Assembly: GCA_017828975.1 (NCBI GenBank)
Contig: JAGAJN010000034.1
Coordinates: 1-64,000, forward strand
Source of the DNA: Oscillospiraceae bacterium
Lineage (GTDB): Bacteria > Bacillota > Clostridia > Oscillospirales > Ruminococcaceae
DNA: 64,000 bases
Direction of reading: 5' to 3'
The stretch's first letter is position 1; each line of letters begins with the position of its first letter. The notes under the pieces are model-generated. The model was not told the origin of the DNA. It did no database searches and saw only the letters and a program-made list of their open reading frames with translations. Positions 34,087 to 41,576 of this stretch are shown piece by piece. A program made the position numbers and the translations under genes.

Positions 34087-34395
34087 CTATATTCGGAAAA
34101 TCATCATTACGGCAAACACAGCCAATACAAGAGCAAACTCCGACATTTCCGCTATTCTTTCTCCGTTTTTGAAACGCTTTTCGCAGAAACCTTTTATGAT
34201 TTTCCACAGCTTATTTCCGCATAATACCCCTGCGGTCACGGCAATGAGAAGTGTTACCGCAAGCAGTATGAGAGATGCTTTGGACATTTCCAAATTCCTT
34301 GGGAAAACCTCCGTGACGGCTCTTACTGCAAGAAATGCCATTATCACACAGCAGCCTGTGCCGGGAGAGATCCTTCCGTAGCCTTTCAGCTTCAT
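34087..34395 (-). CDS. Small two- or three-helix membrane protein
   Basis: A 102-residue protein with hydrophobic segments around 14-32, 38-60 and 80-100, and a basic loop (KIIKGFCEKRFKNGER) between the last two. I do not recognise a family. It overlaps the preceding 77-residue membrane gene by four bases and lies between acn and icd in the same operon, so it is expressed with TCA enzymes. Its function cannot be inferred beyond membrane location. Confidence 0.6.
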   Translation of the reverse strand: MKLKGYGRISPGTGCCVIMAFLAVRAVTEVFPRNLEMSKASLILLAVTLLIAVTAGVLCGNKLWKIIKGFCEKRFKNGERIAEMSEFALVLAVFAVMMIFRI

Positions 34396-34625
34396 TCGGA
34401 ACCGCCAGCGTTTATAAGGAGAAAACTCAGCAGAAGAACTATGACGGCTATGGCAACAGCGAGGGTATTTTTTAGCTTAGGGTCCATATCGGGTGCATAT
34501 TTTTTAACCAAATAGTCGAAAAGTACTATTGCACCCATGACAAGAAACAGCGGAATACCATATCTTGGGTCGCCGTGGGAATTTCTGTGATGTCTTCTTC
34601 TCAAAAGCATTTCCAACCAGCTCAT
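34392..34625 (-). CDS. Small membrane protein
   Basis: A 77-residue protein with a His/Arg-rich head (MLLRRRHHRNSHGDPRYG) and two hydrophobic helices (about 24-40 and 53-72). No family is recognised. It lies 22 bp downstream of the aconitase stop and overlaps the next gene. The His-rich head could bind a metal, but this is speculative. Confidence 0.6.
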   Translation of the reverse strand: MSWLEMLLRRRHHRNSHGDPRYGIPLFLVMGAIVLFDYLVKKYAPDMDPKLKNTLAVAIAVIVLLLSFLLINAGGSE

Positions 34626-34647
34626 AATGCCCTCCTATATGTCAGAA

Positions 34648-36585
34648 TTATTTCAGAGATTCTCTTGTATAGTCAAGCAGACCGCCTGCAAGCATAATAT
34701 CCTTGGTACGTCCCGAAAGCTCGCAGAGAACGGGGATCTCCTTTCCGCTGGTCTTGTTGACAACGGTAAGCTCGCTCTTGCCCTCGGAAACAGCCTTTCT
34801 AACGTCATTCAGAACGAGAACGTCGCCCTGTGCGATAGAGTCGTAATCGGACTCGTTTACGAATGTGAGAGGAAGAATACCCGCATTAATAAGGTTAGCA
34901 CGGTGAATTCTCGCAAAGGACTTAACCAGAACAGCCTTAACGCCCAGATAGAGAGGAGCAAGGGCAGCGTGTTCACGGGATGAACCCTGACCGTAGTTGG
35001 AGCCGCCGACGATGATGGACTTGCCCATTTCCTTTGCTCTTGCAGGGAACTTTTCATCGCATACAGCAAAGCAGTGCTGGGAAATTGCGGGGATATTTGA
35101 ACGCAGAGGCAGTATCTTTGCGCCTGCGGGCATGATGTGGTCTGTGGTGATATTGTCGCCGACCTTTAGGGAAACGCCTGCTTCGATAGTTTCCATAAGA
35201 GGAGCAGTTTCGGGGAAGGGCTTGATGTTGGGACCTCTCAGTATCTCAACCTTATCCATCTCCTCAACGGGAGCGGGAGGAACTATCATATTATCGTTGA
35301 TGGAGAATACCTCGGGAAGCTTGAATTCGGGCATATCGCCTAGAGTTCTCGGGTCGGTGAGAACGCCTGTGATAGCGGAAGCGGCAGCCATTTCGGGAGA
35401 TACGAGATATATCTGACCGTCCTTAGTGCCTGAGCGTCCCTCGAAGTTTCTGTTGAAGGTTCTCAGGGAGATACCCTTAGAGTTGGGGGACTGTCCCATA
35501 CCGATGCAGGGACCGCAAGCGGATTCGAGAATTCTTGCGCCCGCTTCAATGAGGATAGACAGTGCGCCGTTCTGAGCCAGCATATTCAGCACCTGCTTGG
35601 AGCCGGGTGCGATTGACAGGGAAACATCGGGGTGAACAGTCTTGCCCTTTAAGATGTGAGCGACCTTCAGCATATCCATCAGAGATGAGTTTGTGCAGGA
35701 GCCTATGCAGACCTGATCGATTTTCAGATTGCCTATCTCCTCAACCGACTTTACATTATCGGGAGAATGAGGACAAGCAGCCAGAGGAACAAGCTCGGAA
35801 AGGTTTATCTCAACGACCTCATCATAAACAGCATCGGGATCGGCGGACAGCTCCGTCCAGACCTCCTCACGCTGCTGAGCCTTAAGGAACTGCTTTGTTA
35901 TCTCGTCTGAGGGGAAGATAGAAGTAGTCGCACCAAGCTCTGCGCCCATGTTGGTGATAGTAGCTCTTTCGGGAACGGAAAGTGTCTTTACGCCCTCGCC
36001 GCAGTATTCGATGACCTTGCCCACGCCGCCCTTAACGGACAGTCTTTTGAGGACTTCAAGGATAACGTCCTTAGCAGCTACCCAGGGACGAAGCTTGCCT
36101 GTAAGATTTACCTTAACGATCTTGGGATATGTGATATAGTATGCACCGCCGCCCATAGCAACAGCAACGTCCAGACCGCCTGCGCCGATAGCTATCATAC
36201 CGATACCGCCGCCTGTGGGAGTATGGCTGTCGGAACCGATAAGTGTCTTTCCGGGAACGCCGAATCTTTCCAGATGTACCTGATGGCAGATACCGTTTCC
36301 GGGACGGGAGAAGTAAATTCCGTGCTTCTTTGCAACGCTGCCGATAAAGCGGTGGTCGTCAGCATTTTCAAAGCCCGACTGGAGAGTGTTGTGGTCGATA
36401 TATGCAACCGAACGCTCGGTTTTTACTCTGGGAACTCCCATAGCCTCGTATTCAAGATATGCCATTGTGCCTGTTGCGTCCTGTGTAAGAGTCTGGTCGA
36501 TGCGGATACCGATCTCCTGTCCTTTTACAAATTCACCGTCAACAAGGTGATTTTTCAAGATTTTTTCTGTGAGAGTCAAACCCAT
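34648..36585 (-). CDS. acnA: Aconitate hydratase
   Basis: A 645-residue aconitase of the shorter, mitochondrial-like type found in anaerobes. The three cluster cysteines lie in IGSCTNSS and ACGPCIGMG. SDSHTPTGGGIGMIAIGAGG and GGSNYGQGSSREHAALAPLY are active-site loops, and the swivel domain closes the C-terminus. It interconverts citrate and isocitrate with a [4Fe-4S] cluster. ATG 36585 has AAAGGAT nine bases before it; the upstream in-frame extension is not conserved. It heads the operon acn, two small membrane genes, icd and rex. Confidence 0.96.
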   Translation of the reverse strand: MGLTLTEKILKNHLVDGEFVKGQEIGIRIDQTLTQDATGTMAYLEYEAMGVPRVKTERSVAYIDHNTLQSGFENADDHRFIGSVAKKHGIYFSRPGNGICHQVHLERFGVPGKTLIGSDSHTPTGGGIGMIAIGAGGLDVAVAMGGGAYYITYPKIVKVNLTGKLRPWVAAKDVILEVLKRLSVKGGVGKVIEYCGEGVKTLSVPERATITNMGAELGATTSIFPSDEITKQFLKAQQREEVWTELSADPDAVYDEVVEINLSELVPLAACPHSPDNVKSVEEIGNLKIDQVCIGSCTNSSLMDMLKVAHILKGKTVHPDVSLSIAPGSKQVLNMLAQNGALSILIEAGARILESACGPCIGMGQSPNSKGISLRTFNRNFEGRSGTKDGQIYLVSPEMAAASAITGVLTDPRTLGDMPEFKLPEVFSINDNMIVPPAPVEEMDKVEILRGPNIKPFPETAPLMETIEAGVSLKVGDNITTDHIMPAGAKILPLRSNIPAISQHCFAVCDEKFPARAKEMGKSIIVGGSNYGQGSSREHAALAPLYLGVKAVLVKSFARIHRANLINAGILPLTFVNESDYDSIAQGDVLVLNDVRKAVSEGKSELTVVNKTSGKEIPVLCELSGRTKDIMLAGGLLDYTRESLK

Positions 36586-36691
36586 TTCAAACAATCCTTT
36601 CATAATAAATTGACGCATCTTCAAGGAATTCTTCGGAACAGCTTCATTGCTGTTCGACATATTACCTTAGAAAACACGTCCTCTACTTTAT

Positions 36692-36720
36692 ATTTTACAT
36701 TGTTACGGGCAGTTTGTCAA
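36692..36720 (-). promoter_or_regulatory. Sigma-A promoter of the acn-icd-rex operon
   Basis: On the minus strand TTGACA (36715-36720), 17 bp, then TAAAAT (36692-36697), about 105 bp upstream of acn. A Rex-like operator covers its -35 box. Confidence 0.8.
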
Positions 36721-36731
36721 GAATTTATCAA
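36714..36731 (-). promoter_or_regulatory. Rex-like operator at the aconitase promoter
   Basis: Read on the minus strand, TTGATAAATTCTTGACAA is 18 bp with half-sites TTGATAA and TTGACAA around a 4-bp centre. It differs by two bases from the clostridial Rex consensus TTGTTAA-N4-TTAACAA. It overlaps the -35 box, so bound Rex would block transcription. Confidence 0.6.
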
Positions 36732-36791
36732 ACTTTTTTAGGAAGATACACTAAATGTTTAGATTTATTACGCTATTGTGGGAAAATTTTA

Positions 36792-36800
36792 TGCTATAAT
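36792..36800 (+). promoter_or_regulatory. Extended -10 promoter candidate for the rlmA-like gene
   Basis: TGCTATAAT, a TGn-extended -10 element, 34 bp before the start at 36834. There is no good -35 box. Confidence 0.5.
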
Positions 36801-36833
36801 AACCTAAAGCACTAAACAAAAGGATTGATGGAA

Positions 36834-37664
36834 ATGTCAAACGGCTTTATATGCCCGAAATGCGGGGAAATTTTAGCGAAAAACGGAAGCTCTCTGAAAT
36901 GCCCCAAAAACCACTGCTACGACCTTGCCGCTTCGGGATATGTAAATCTTCTCCTGTCCGATATGATGAACTCCAAGCTGCCGGGAGATAACAAGCTTAT
37001 GGTAAACGCCCGCCGCAGCTTTCTTTCCAAGGGATATTACAAACCTCTTGCCGACACATTTGCGAAAACCGTCTGCAAATACGCAGAAAACGGCTGCACA
37101 ATTATTGATGCGGGCTGCGGAGAGGGCTATTATACGGGAATTATTGCCGAACGTCTTGCATCGGACGGAAAATCGGGGAACATTTTCGGCATAGACATAT
37201 CAAAAAATGCCGTAAACGCCGCTGCCAAGCGATATAAAAATATTTCCTTTGCCGCCGCAAGCATTTTTCATATGCCCTTCGGGGACGGTTCCTGCGACAT
37301 TCTGGCAACGCTGTTTGCGCCCTATTGCGGAGATGAATTCCTGCGTGTTCTGAAAAAAGGCGGCATAATGGTAATGGCTATCCCCGGGGAACGCCATCTC
37401 TGGGGGCTGAAAAAAGCCGTCTACGACAAGCCCTACCTGAACGAGGTAAAGGACTACGCCCTTGACGGCTTTGAGTTCATTGGCACGGAGAAGCTGTCCT
37501 ACACTATCTCCCTTGACAATGGCGAGGATATTCGCTCGCTGTTTTCCATGACGCCCTACTATTACAAAACCTCCGAGGAGGGTCACAGGCGGCTGGAAGC
37601 ACTTGTATCCCTCGACACGGAGGTATCCTTTGAAATATTGACTTACAGGAAAATTGACGATTAA
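36834..37664 (+). CDS. RlmA-type 23S rRNA guanine-N1 methyltransferase
   Basis: A 276-residue SAM-dependent methyltransferase. The N-terminal zinc ribbon (CPKCGE, then C-P-K-N-H-C) and DLAASGYVNLL are typical of the RlmA/TlrB family, as is GDNKLMVNARRSFLSKGYY. The SAM loop is IIDAGCGEGYYTG, and FAPYCGDEFLRVLKKGG follows. Family members methylate a guanine in hairpin 35 of 23S rRNA (G745 or G748), the latter giving macrolide resistance in producers. Which base is used here is unknown. The stop overlaps the stop of maf on the other strand (shared TTAA). Confidence 0.85.
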   Translation: MSNGFICPKCGEILAKNGSSLKCPKNHCYDLAASGYVNLLLSDMMNSKLPGDNKLMVNARRSFLSKGYYKPLADTFAKTVCKYAENGCTIIDAGCGEGYYTGIIAERLASDGKSGNIFGIDISKNAVNAAAKRYKNISFAAASIFHMPFGDGSCDILATLFAPYCGDEFLRVLKKGGIMVMAIPGERHLWGLKKAVYDKPYLNEVKDYALDGFEFIGTEKLSYTISLDNGEDIRSLFSMTPYYYKTSEEGHRRLEALVSLDTEVSFEILTYRKIDD

Positions 37665-38248
37665 TCCTCGGGATTTTCCTCTATCCGCTTGATAAAGTCC
37701 GCAAGTTCACGTTTCAGGCGTGCGGCGGGAAGTCCCACGATGTTGAAGAAATCGCCGCTTATGCCCTTGACAAGCAGGCTGCCTTCGCCCTGTATGCCGT
37801 ATGCGCCCGCCTTGTCCTTTGGCTCGCCAGTTTCCACATATTCGATGATCTCCTCGTCGGTGAGGGGATAAAATTCCACCTCGGAAACCGCCGAGAAGCT
37901 TTCCTCCAGCTCGCCGTATTTCAGGCAGACACCCGTTACGACCTTGTGCTTTCTGCCCGACAGGAGAGAGAGCATCTTGTAAGCGTCGCTGTCATCAAGG
38001 GGCTTGCCCAGCATAATATCATCAACAATGACCGCCGTATCGCAGCCGATAACGACGGAATTTTTGTGGTCCTCGGAAACCTTCTCCGCCTTCTTTCTTG
38101 CAAGAAGCTCCGCAGCGTCCATAGGCAGAACGCCGTCGCCGATAGATTCGTCAATATCTGCGGGGACCGTTTTAAACGAGCCGCAGACAAGCTTCATAAG
38201 CTCCTGCCGTCTGGGGGACGCCGAAGCAAGTATAATTTTCATTTTCAT
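37661..38248 (-). CDS. maf: Maf/Ham1-like nucleotide pyrophosphatase
   Basis: A 195-residue house-cleaning enzyme with the Maf signature IILASASPRRQELMKL, the VIGCDTAVIVDD metal site, LSGRKHKVVTGVCL and KAGAYGIQGEGSLLV. It hydrolyses non-canonical or excess nucleoside triphosphates such as dTTP/UTP to monophosphates in the cytoplasm. The promoter at 38277-38305 serves it. Its last bases overlap the convergent rlmA-like gene. Confidence 0.94.
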   Translation of the reverse strand: MKMKIILASASPRRQELMKLVCGSFKTVPADIDESIGDGVLPMDAAELLARKKAEKVSEDHKNSVVIGCDTAVIVDDIMLGKPLDDSDAYKMLSLLSGRKHKVVTGVCLKYGELEESFSAVSEVEFYPLTDEEIIEYVETGEPKDKAGAYGIQGEGSLLVKGISGDFFNIVGLPAARLKRELADFIKRIEENPED

Positions 38249-38276
38249 ATCTCCGTTCTTTTTCTGTTATGGGACT

Positions 38277-38305
38277 ATTATACCACATTATTTCCGATAC
38301 TGCAA
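38277..38305 (-). promoter_or_regulatory. Sigma-A promoter of maf
   Basis: On the minus strand TTGCAG (38300-38305), 17 bp, then TATAAT (38277-38282) preceded by TGG. It lies 29 bp before the start. Confidence 0.8.
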
Positions 38306-38388
38306 CTATGATTTTTGCGGATTTTTTTGTCGAATGATGTCGAATTATAACTTTTTTGCCGAATATCGCCACATTTTGTCATATTTAT

Positions 38389-38417
38389 TTGACAATTAAC
38401 GGAACCTGTGGTATTCT
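38389..38417 (+). promoter_or_regulatory. Sigma-A promoter pointing into the XRE gene antisense strand
   Basis: TTGACA (38389-38394), 17 bp, TATTCT (38412-38417) with a TGG extended element. Transcription would start near 38424 and run antisense through the XRE gene. There is no plausible plus-strand protein gene downstream. Confidence 0.65.
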
Positions 38418-38451
38418 TTATATTGTCGGGAATTTCCCGTCACCAAAAAAT

Positions 38452-38508
38452 CCCCCGCCATGGGCGGGGGTGAGAGGTCTGGTCCTGCAAATGTGGGTTT
38501 GCAGGATC
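38452..38508 (-). terminator. Tandem hairpins ending the XRE transcript
   Basis: CCCCCGCC (38452-38459) pairs with GGCGGGGG (38463-38470); on the minus strand it is followed by a run of six T. A second 9-bp stem (38483-38491 with 38498-38506) precedes it and reaches the XRE stop. Confidence 0.85.
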
Positions 38509-38851
38509 AGTCAAGATTAAGGACGTGTCTTACAACGAACTTGTTGTCGGAAGTAGCCTTCATGTAGGCATTTGCAACCTTGATAGTTTCCTTGTCATAC
38601 TTGCGGTCCTCGGGATTATCGGGAGAAGCCTCCACCAGTTCTCCTTTAGTGAGCATATGTATATCAAGGTTGAGTGCATTGCAGATCTTGATAACATTGC
38701 TGACAGTGGAGTTGAGGATCCCTCTGTTGAGGATAGTCGCAACAGTTGTGTAGGGGATCTCTGCCTTTGCGGCGAATTCCCTCACGCTTCTGTATTTTGA
38801 CTTAATGAGCGCCCTGAGATTTCTTTCCATTTCGTTTGGAAGTTCTTTCAT
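38507..38851 (-). CDS. XRE family helix-turn-helix regulator
   Basis: A 114-residue cytoplasmic regulator. Residues 10-65 form a Cro/C1-type helix-turn-helix (SVREFAAKAEIPYTTVATIL, then NVIKICNALNLDIHML). The rest is a short acidic, helical tail with no toxin or peptidase fusion. Targets are unknown; it may respond to the transcript running antisense to it (promoter at 38389). It starts at ATG 38851 behind AAAGGATCG and could be cotranscribed with the upstream D,D-carboxypeptidase, since no minus-strand terminator is seen between them. Confidence 0.88.
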   Translation of the reverse strand: MKELPNEMERNLRALIKSKYRSVREFAAKAEIPYTTVATILNRGILNSTVSNVIKICNALNLDIHMLTKGELVEASPDNPEDRKYDKETIKVANAYMKATSDNKFVVRHVLNLD

Positions 38852-38905
38852 TTTTATCGATCCTTTCTTTTCCGTCCTTTAAGACGGTAAAATATTTACT
38901 TTATT

Positions 38906-38937
38906 AGCCCGATGATGTCAGATCAGCGGGCTTTTTC
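38906..38937 (+). terminator. Plus-strand terminator downstream of the XRE antisense region
   Basis: AGCCCG (38906-38911) pairs with CGGGCT (38927-38932) and is followed by TTTTTCC on the plus strand. On the minus strand it lacks a T-run. No plus-strand gene ends here, so it fits the antisense transcript starting near 38424. Confidence 0.5.
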
Positions 38938-38941
38938 CTTT

Positions 38942-40294
38942 TTAAAAGCGCCTGCTTTTGTTTACACGCTTGATGCGGCGTTTCTTTTTACGCCCCGTTG
39001 AAATGTATATGATGATGTAAAGCATGACCAGAACGACAGCGGCGGCGATAGCTATTTTGAACATGGAGGATTTTGTGAACTTCTTTGCCAGATCAATATT
39101 GTAATCCAGCATGGAGATCTCCACGTCGTCCATAGCGACAAGGTCGGTGGTAAACAGCGTCTGTCCCGACAGCTGCAGCTCGATGGTACCCAGCTTATCG
39201 CCCTTGCGGACAGGTGCCTGAACTATTTCTTCCTTGGTTATTTTTCTGTAAATGTTGGCTGTGTCATAGGTATTGGGCCAGAGGGTGGAATAGGGGTCCT
39301 TGGGGCATACGCTCACATAGTCCTTGTCCTGACCGAATCTGACGGAAACCTCGGAAACTGCTTCATCTGTCCTCATTATGTTCATATACTCAAAGGTATT
39401 GAACGCCCACTCATAGATGTTTCTGTGGTCGGTATACTGGAAATTTGCCTTGGTACCGTCCTCCAGAGTCATGGGTGCGCCCATAGTTACCAACAAGTAG
39501 TTGTTTCCGTCACAGCTTGCCATGGTAACGAGATTTCGTCCCGATTCATCGAGAGTACCCGTTTTTATACCCTTTGCATAGGGATAATAGAAGTCGCTGG
39601 AGGATTTCAGCATGCTGTTGGTGTGATACACGGTCGCCCCGTCGGGACGCTTGTTGGTAGGGGACAGCTGATATTCAACGGTAGATGCTATCTCCATAAA
39701 CTTGGGGTAATTTTCGATCGCATACTGAGTGATGACTGCCATATCTCTTGCTGTGGTGTATTGTTCTTCGTCGAATAGACCGTGGGGATTTGCAAAATGT
39801 GTCCCCGTGCAGCCCAGCTCCTGAGCCTTGGTGTTCATCATGTCTATGAAGTTGGGAATGCTTTCTCCGCCGACGTGATATGCAAGCGTTCCCGCCGCTT
39901 CACAGGCAGATGCCATCAGCATAGCGTGCATCAGGTCGTTTACGGAAGCTATTTCGCCTCTGGAATAATCCGCCGTGGACGCACCTGTCATATAAAGCTC
40001 ATCAAACACCACCAGCGGGGCTTCGACGTAGGTATTGTCCAGATCGGGAACATTTTCCAGCACGATGATAGCTGTCATTATCTTGGTAAGCGATGCGGGA
40101 TAGCACCGCTTGTCTGCATTTTTTTCGTAAAGCGTCAGATCCTTGTCCAGATTGACAAGGTATGCCGCATCGCTTTCAACGGTAAAATTTGGGGTAAATG
40201 TCACGGCGTCCGTCCGTAAACAGAGCAGCATTGAAAACATCAGCACCAGAGCCGTAACGACAGCGGTTTTTCCGCCGCAAAATATCTTCTGCAT
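38942..40294 (-). CDS. D-alanyl-D-alanine carboxypeptidase (low-molecular-weight PBP)
   Basis: A 450-residue secreted peptidase of the S11 family that trims the pentapeptide of peptidoglycan. A signal peptide lies at residues 1-29 (KTAVVTALVLMFSMLLCLRT). The active site has SLTK (SxxK), SAC in the SxN position, and KTG in GIKTGTLDESG. A C-terminal beta-domain and a membrane anchor (ASTMF-type helix) with a strongly basic tail (RKKKRRIKRVNKSRR) follow. ATG 40294 is chosen for the signal peptide; the longer reading extends into the MoxR gene. It follows MoxR in the secA polycistron. The SxN Asn is Cys, which is unusual. Confidence 0.93.
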   Translation of the reverse strand: MQKIFCGGKTAVVTALVLMFSMLLCLRTDAVTFTPNFTVESDAAYLVNLDKDLTLYEKNADKRCYPASLTKIMTAIIVLENVPDLDNTYVEAPLVVFDELYMTGASTADYSRGEIASVNDLMHAMLMASACEAAGTLAYHVGGESIPNFIDMMNTKAQELGCTGTHFANPHGLFDEEQYTTARDMAVITQYAIENYPKFMEIASTVEYQLSPTNKRPDGATVYHTNSMLKSSSDFYYPYAKGIKTGTLDESGRNLVTMASCDGNNYLLVTMGAPMTLEDGTKANFQYTDHRNIYEWAFNTFEYMNIMRTDEAVSEVSVRFGQDKDYVSVCPKDPYSTLWPNTYDTANIYRKITKEEIVQAPVRKGDKLGTIELQLSGQTLFTTDLVAMDDVEISMLDYNIDLAKKFTKSSMFKIAIAAAVVLVMLYIIIYISTGRKKKRRIKRVNKSRRF

Positions 40295-40335
40295 TTGTAT
40301 TATACACTCTCCTGATAACGGTGCACATTTTTTTA

Positions 40336-41280
40336 TCATTCGGCGGGAACCGTTTCGGCAACAGACTTTATGACCGAAGCCGCAGTTTCGCCGCTGAGCC
40401 TTGCCTTTGGGGACATAACAAGACGGTGGCAGCAAACATCCGCAAAGATGTATCTGACATCATCGGGAACAGCGAAATCTCTGCCCCTTAAAAGTGCGAC
40501 AGCCCTTGTCATTGCCGCCAGCGCAACAGTACCTCTGGGACTTATTCCCAGACGGATAAGCGGGTGTTCCCTTGTTGCCGACACAAGCCTTACCATATAA
40601 TCGTAGACCTTGTCGTCAACGTAAATATTCTTAGCCGCCTCCTGCATACGAAGAATATCCTCCGAGGAAACTATCCTGCGCACACTTGCGGCAGACTCGC
40701 TTTCCGACCGTGCCTTGAGTATGCTTATCTCGCTGCTTTTGTCGGGATAGCCCATGGAAAGGCGCACAATAAATCTGTCCAGCTGGGATTCGGGAAGCTG
40801 CTGCGTTCCCACCGAGCCGATGGGATTTTCCGTGGCGATGACGATATAAGGCTTGGGGAGCGGCCTTGTAACGCTGTCCACCGTGACGCTGCCTTCCTCC
40901 ATCAGCTCCAGCAGAGCCGACTGCGTTTTGCTGGAGGTACGGTTTATCTCGTCAGCAAGGAACAGGCTGCATACAGCTGCGCCCTCCTTGTACTCAAATC
41001 GTCCTGTCTGCTTGTTGAAAATGTTAAAGCCTGTAACGTCCGAGGGAAGCACATCGGGGGTGAACTGCATACGCTTGTAGTCCAGCGAGAGTGCCTTGGA
41101 AAATGCCAGTGCCATGGTGGTCTTGCCCACGCCGGGAATGTCCTCCAGCAGTATATGACCGCCTGAGATGATCGCCAGCAGCACTTTAATTATCACATCG
41201 TCCTTGCCGATAACGGCTTTTCTGACCTCGGAAATTATGTCGGAAGCCTGAGAGAGAATAATATTCTGTTCCTTATCCAA
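40336..41280 (-). CDS. MoxR-type AAA+ ATPase
   Basis: A 314-residue AAA+ protein with Walker A GVGKTTM in LLEDIPGVGKTTMALAFSKA, Walker B FLADEINRTSSKTQSALLEL, sensor 1 ATENP, and a C-terminal lid with SPRGTVALAAMTRAVAL. MoxR ATPases work with DUF58 and vWA or transglutaminase proteins as chaperone-like complexes for membrane or extracytoplasmic enzymes. Here the usual partners are not adjacent but at 26031-29709. Neighbours are ComFB and the D,D-carboxypeptidase. ATG 41280. Confidence 0.94.
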   Translation of the reverse strand: MDKEQNIILSQASDIISEVRKAVIGKDDVIIKVLLAIISGGHILLEDIPGVGKTTMALAFSKALSLDYKRMQFTPDVLPSDVTGFNIFNKQTGRFEYKEGAAVCSLFLADEINRTSSKTQSALLELMEEGSVTVDSVTRPLPKPYIVIATENPIGSVGTQQLPESQLDRFIVRLSMGYPDKSSEISILKARSESESAASVRRIVSSEDILRMQEAAKNIYVDDKVYDYMVRLVSATREHPLIRLGISPRGTVALAAMTRAVALLRGRDFAVPDDVRYIFADVCCHRLVMSPKARLSGETAASVIKSVAETVPAE

Positions 41281-41301
41281 AATTCAGCCTCCCGGTTTTT
41301 A

Positions 41302-41562
41302 TCAGTGCTGCGGAGAACGGCTGACAATGTCTATCGCCTTGACACAGGCAATGTCAATGTCAACGGTCTTCTGTATTGACGTATTTTCTGCAAGCTTGAT
41401 AAGCTGACCCTTTTCCGTGTTGACATACTGCGGCTTTAAGTAATTCAGCGCAATTGCCATCATATCAAGGTAGCATTTTTCGCATTTGCAGCAGTCGATA
41501 GTCGGAAGTATCTCCTGCATTCTCTTTTCAACGATCTGCTCTGTTACGTTAATAAGTGCCAT
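41302..41562 (-). CDS. ComFB family protein
   Basis: An 86-residue protein of the late competence ComFB family. It has the typical NVTEQIVEKRMQEIL start, the Cys pair-type CCKCEKCYLDMMAIALNYL (zinc-like C-x-C-x2-C), and LKPQYVNTEKGQL. The biochemical role is unknown in Bacillus, where it is encoded between comFA and comFC. Recent work on cyanobacteria relates ComFB proteins to cyclic-di-nucleotide signalling. ATG 41562 is used; the longer reading overlaps the epimerase gene. Neither comFA nor comFC is here. Confidence 0.85.
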   Translation of the reverse strand: MALINVTEQIVEKRMQEILPTIDCCKCEKCYLDMMAIALNYLKPQYVNTEKGQLIKLAENTSIQKTVDIDIACVKAIDIVSRSPQH

Positions 41563-41576
41563 AAATTGGCTCCCCC

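Noticed and set aside
33046-34224. 392-codon plus-strand open frame opposite icd
   Set aside because: Shadow of the isocitrate dehydrogenase gene; no ribosome binding site or protein-like motif.
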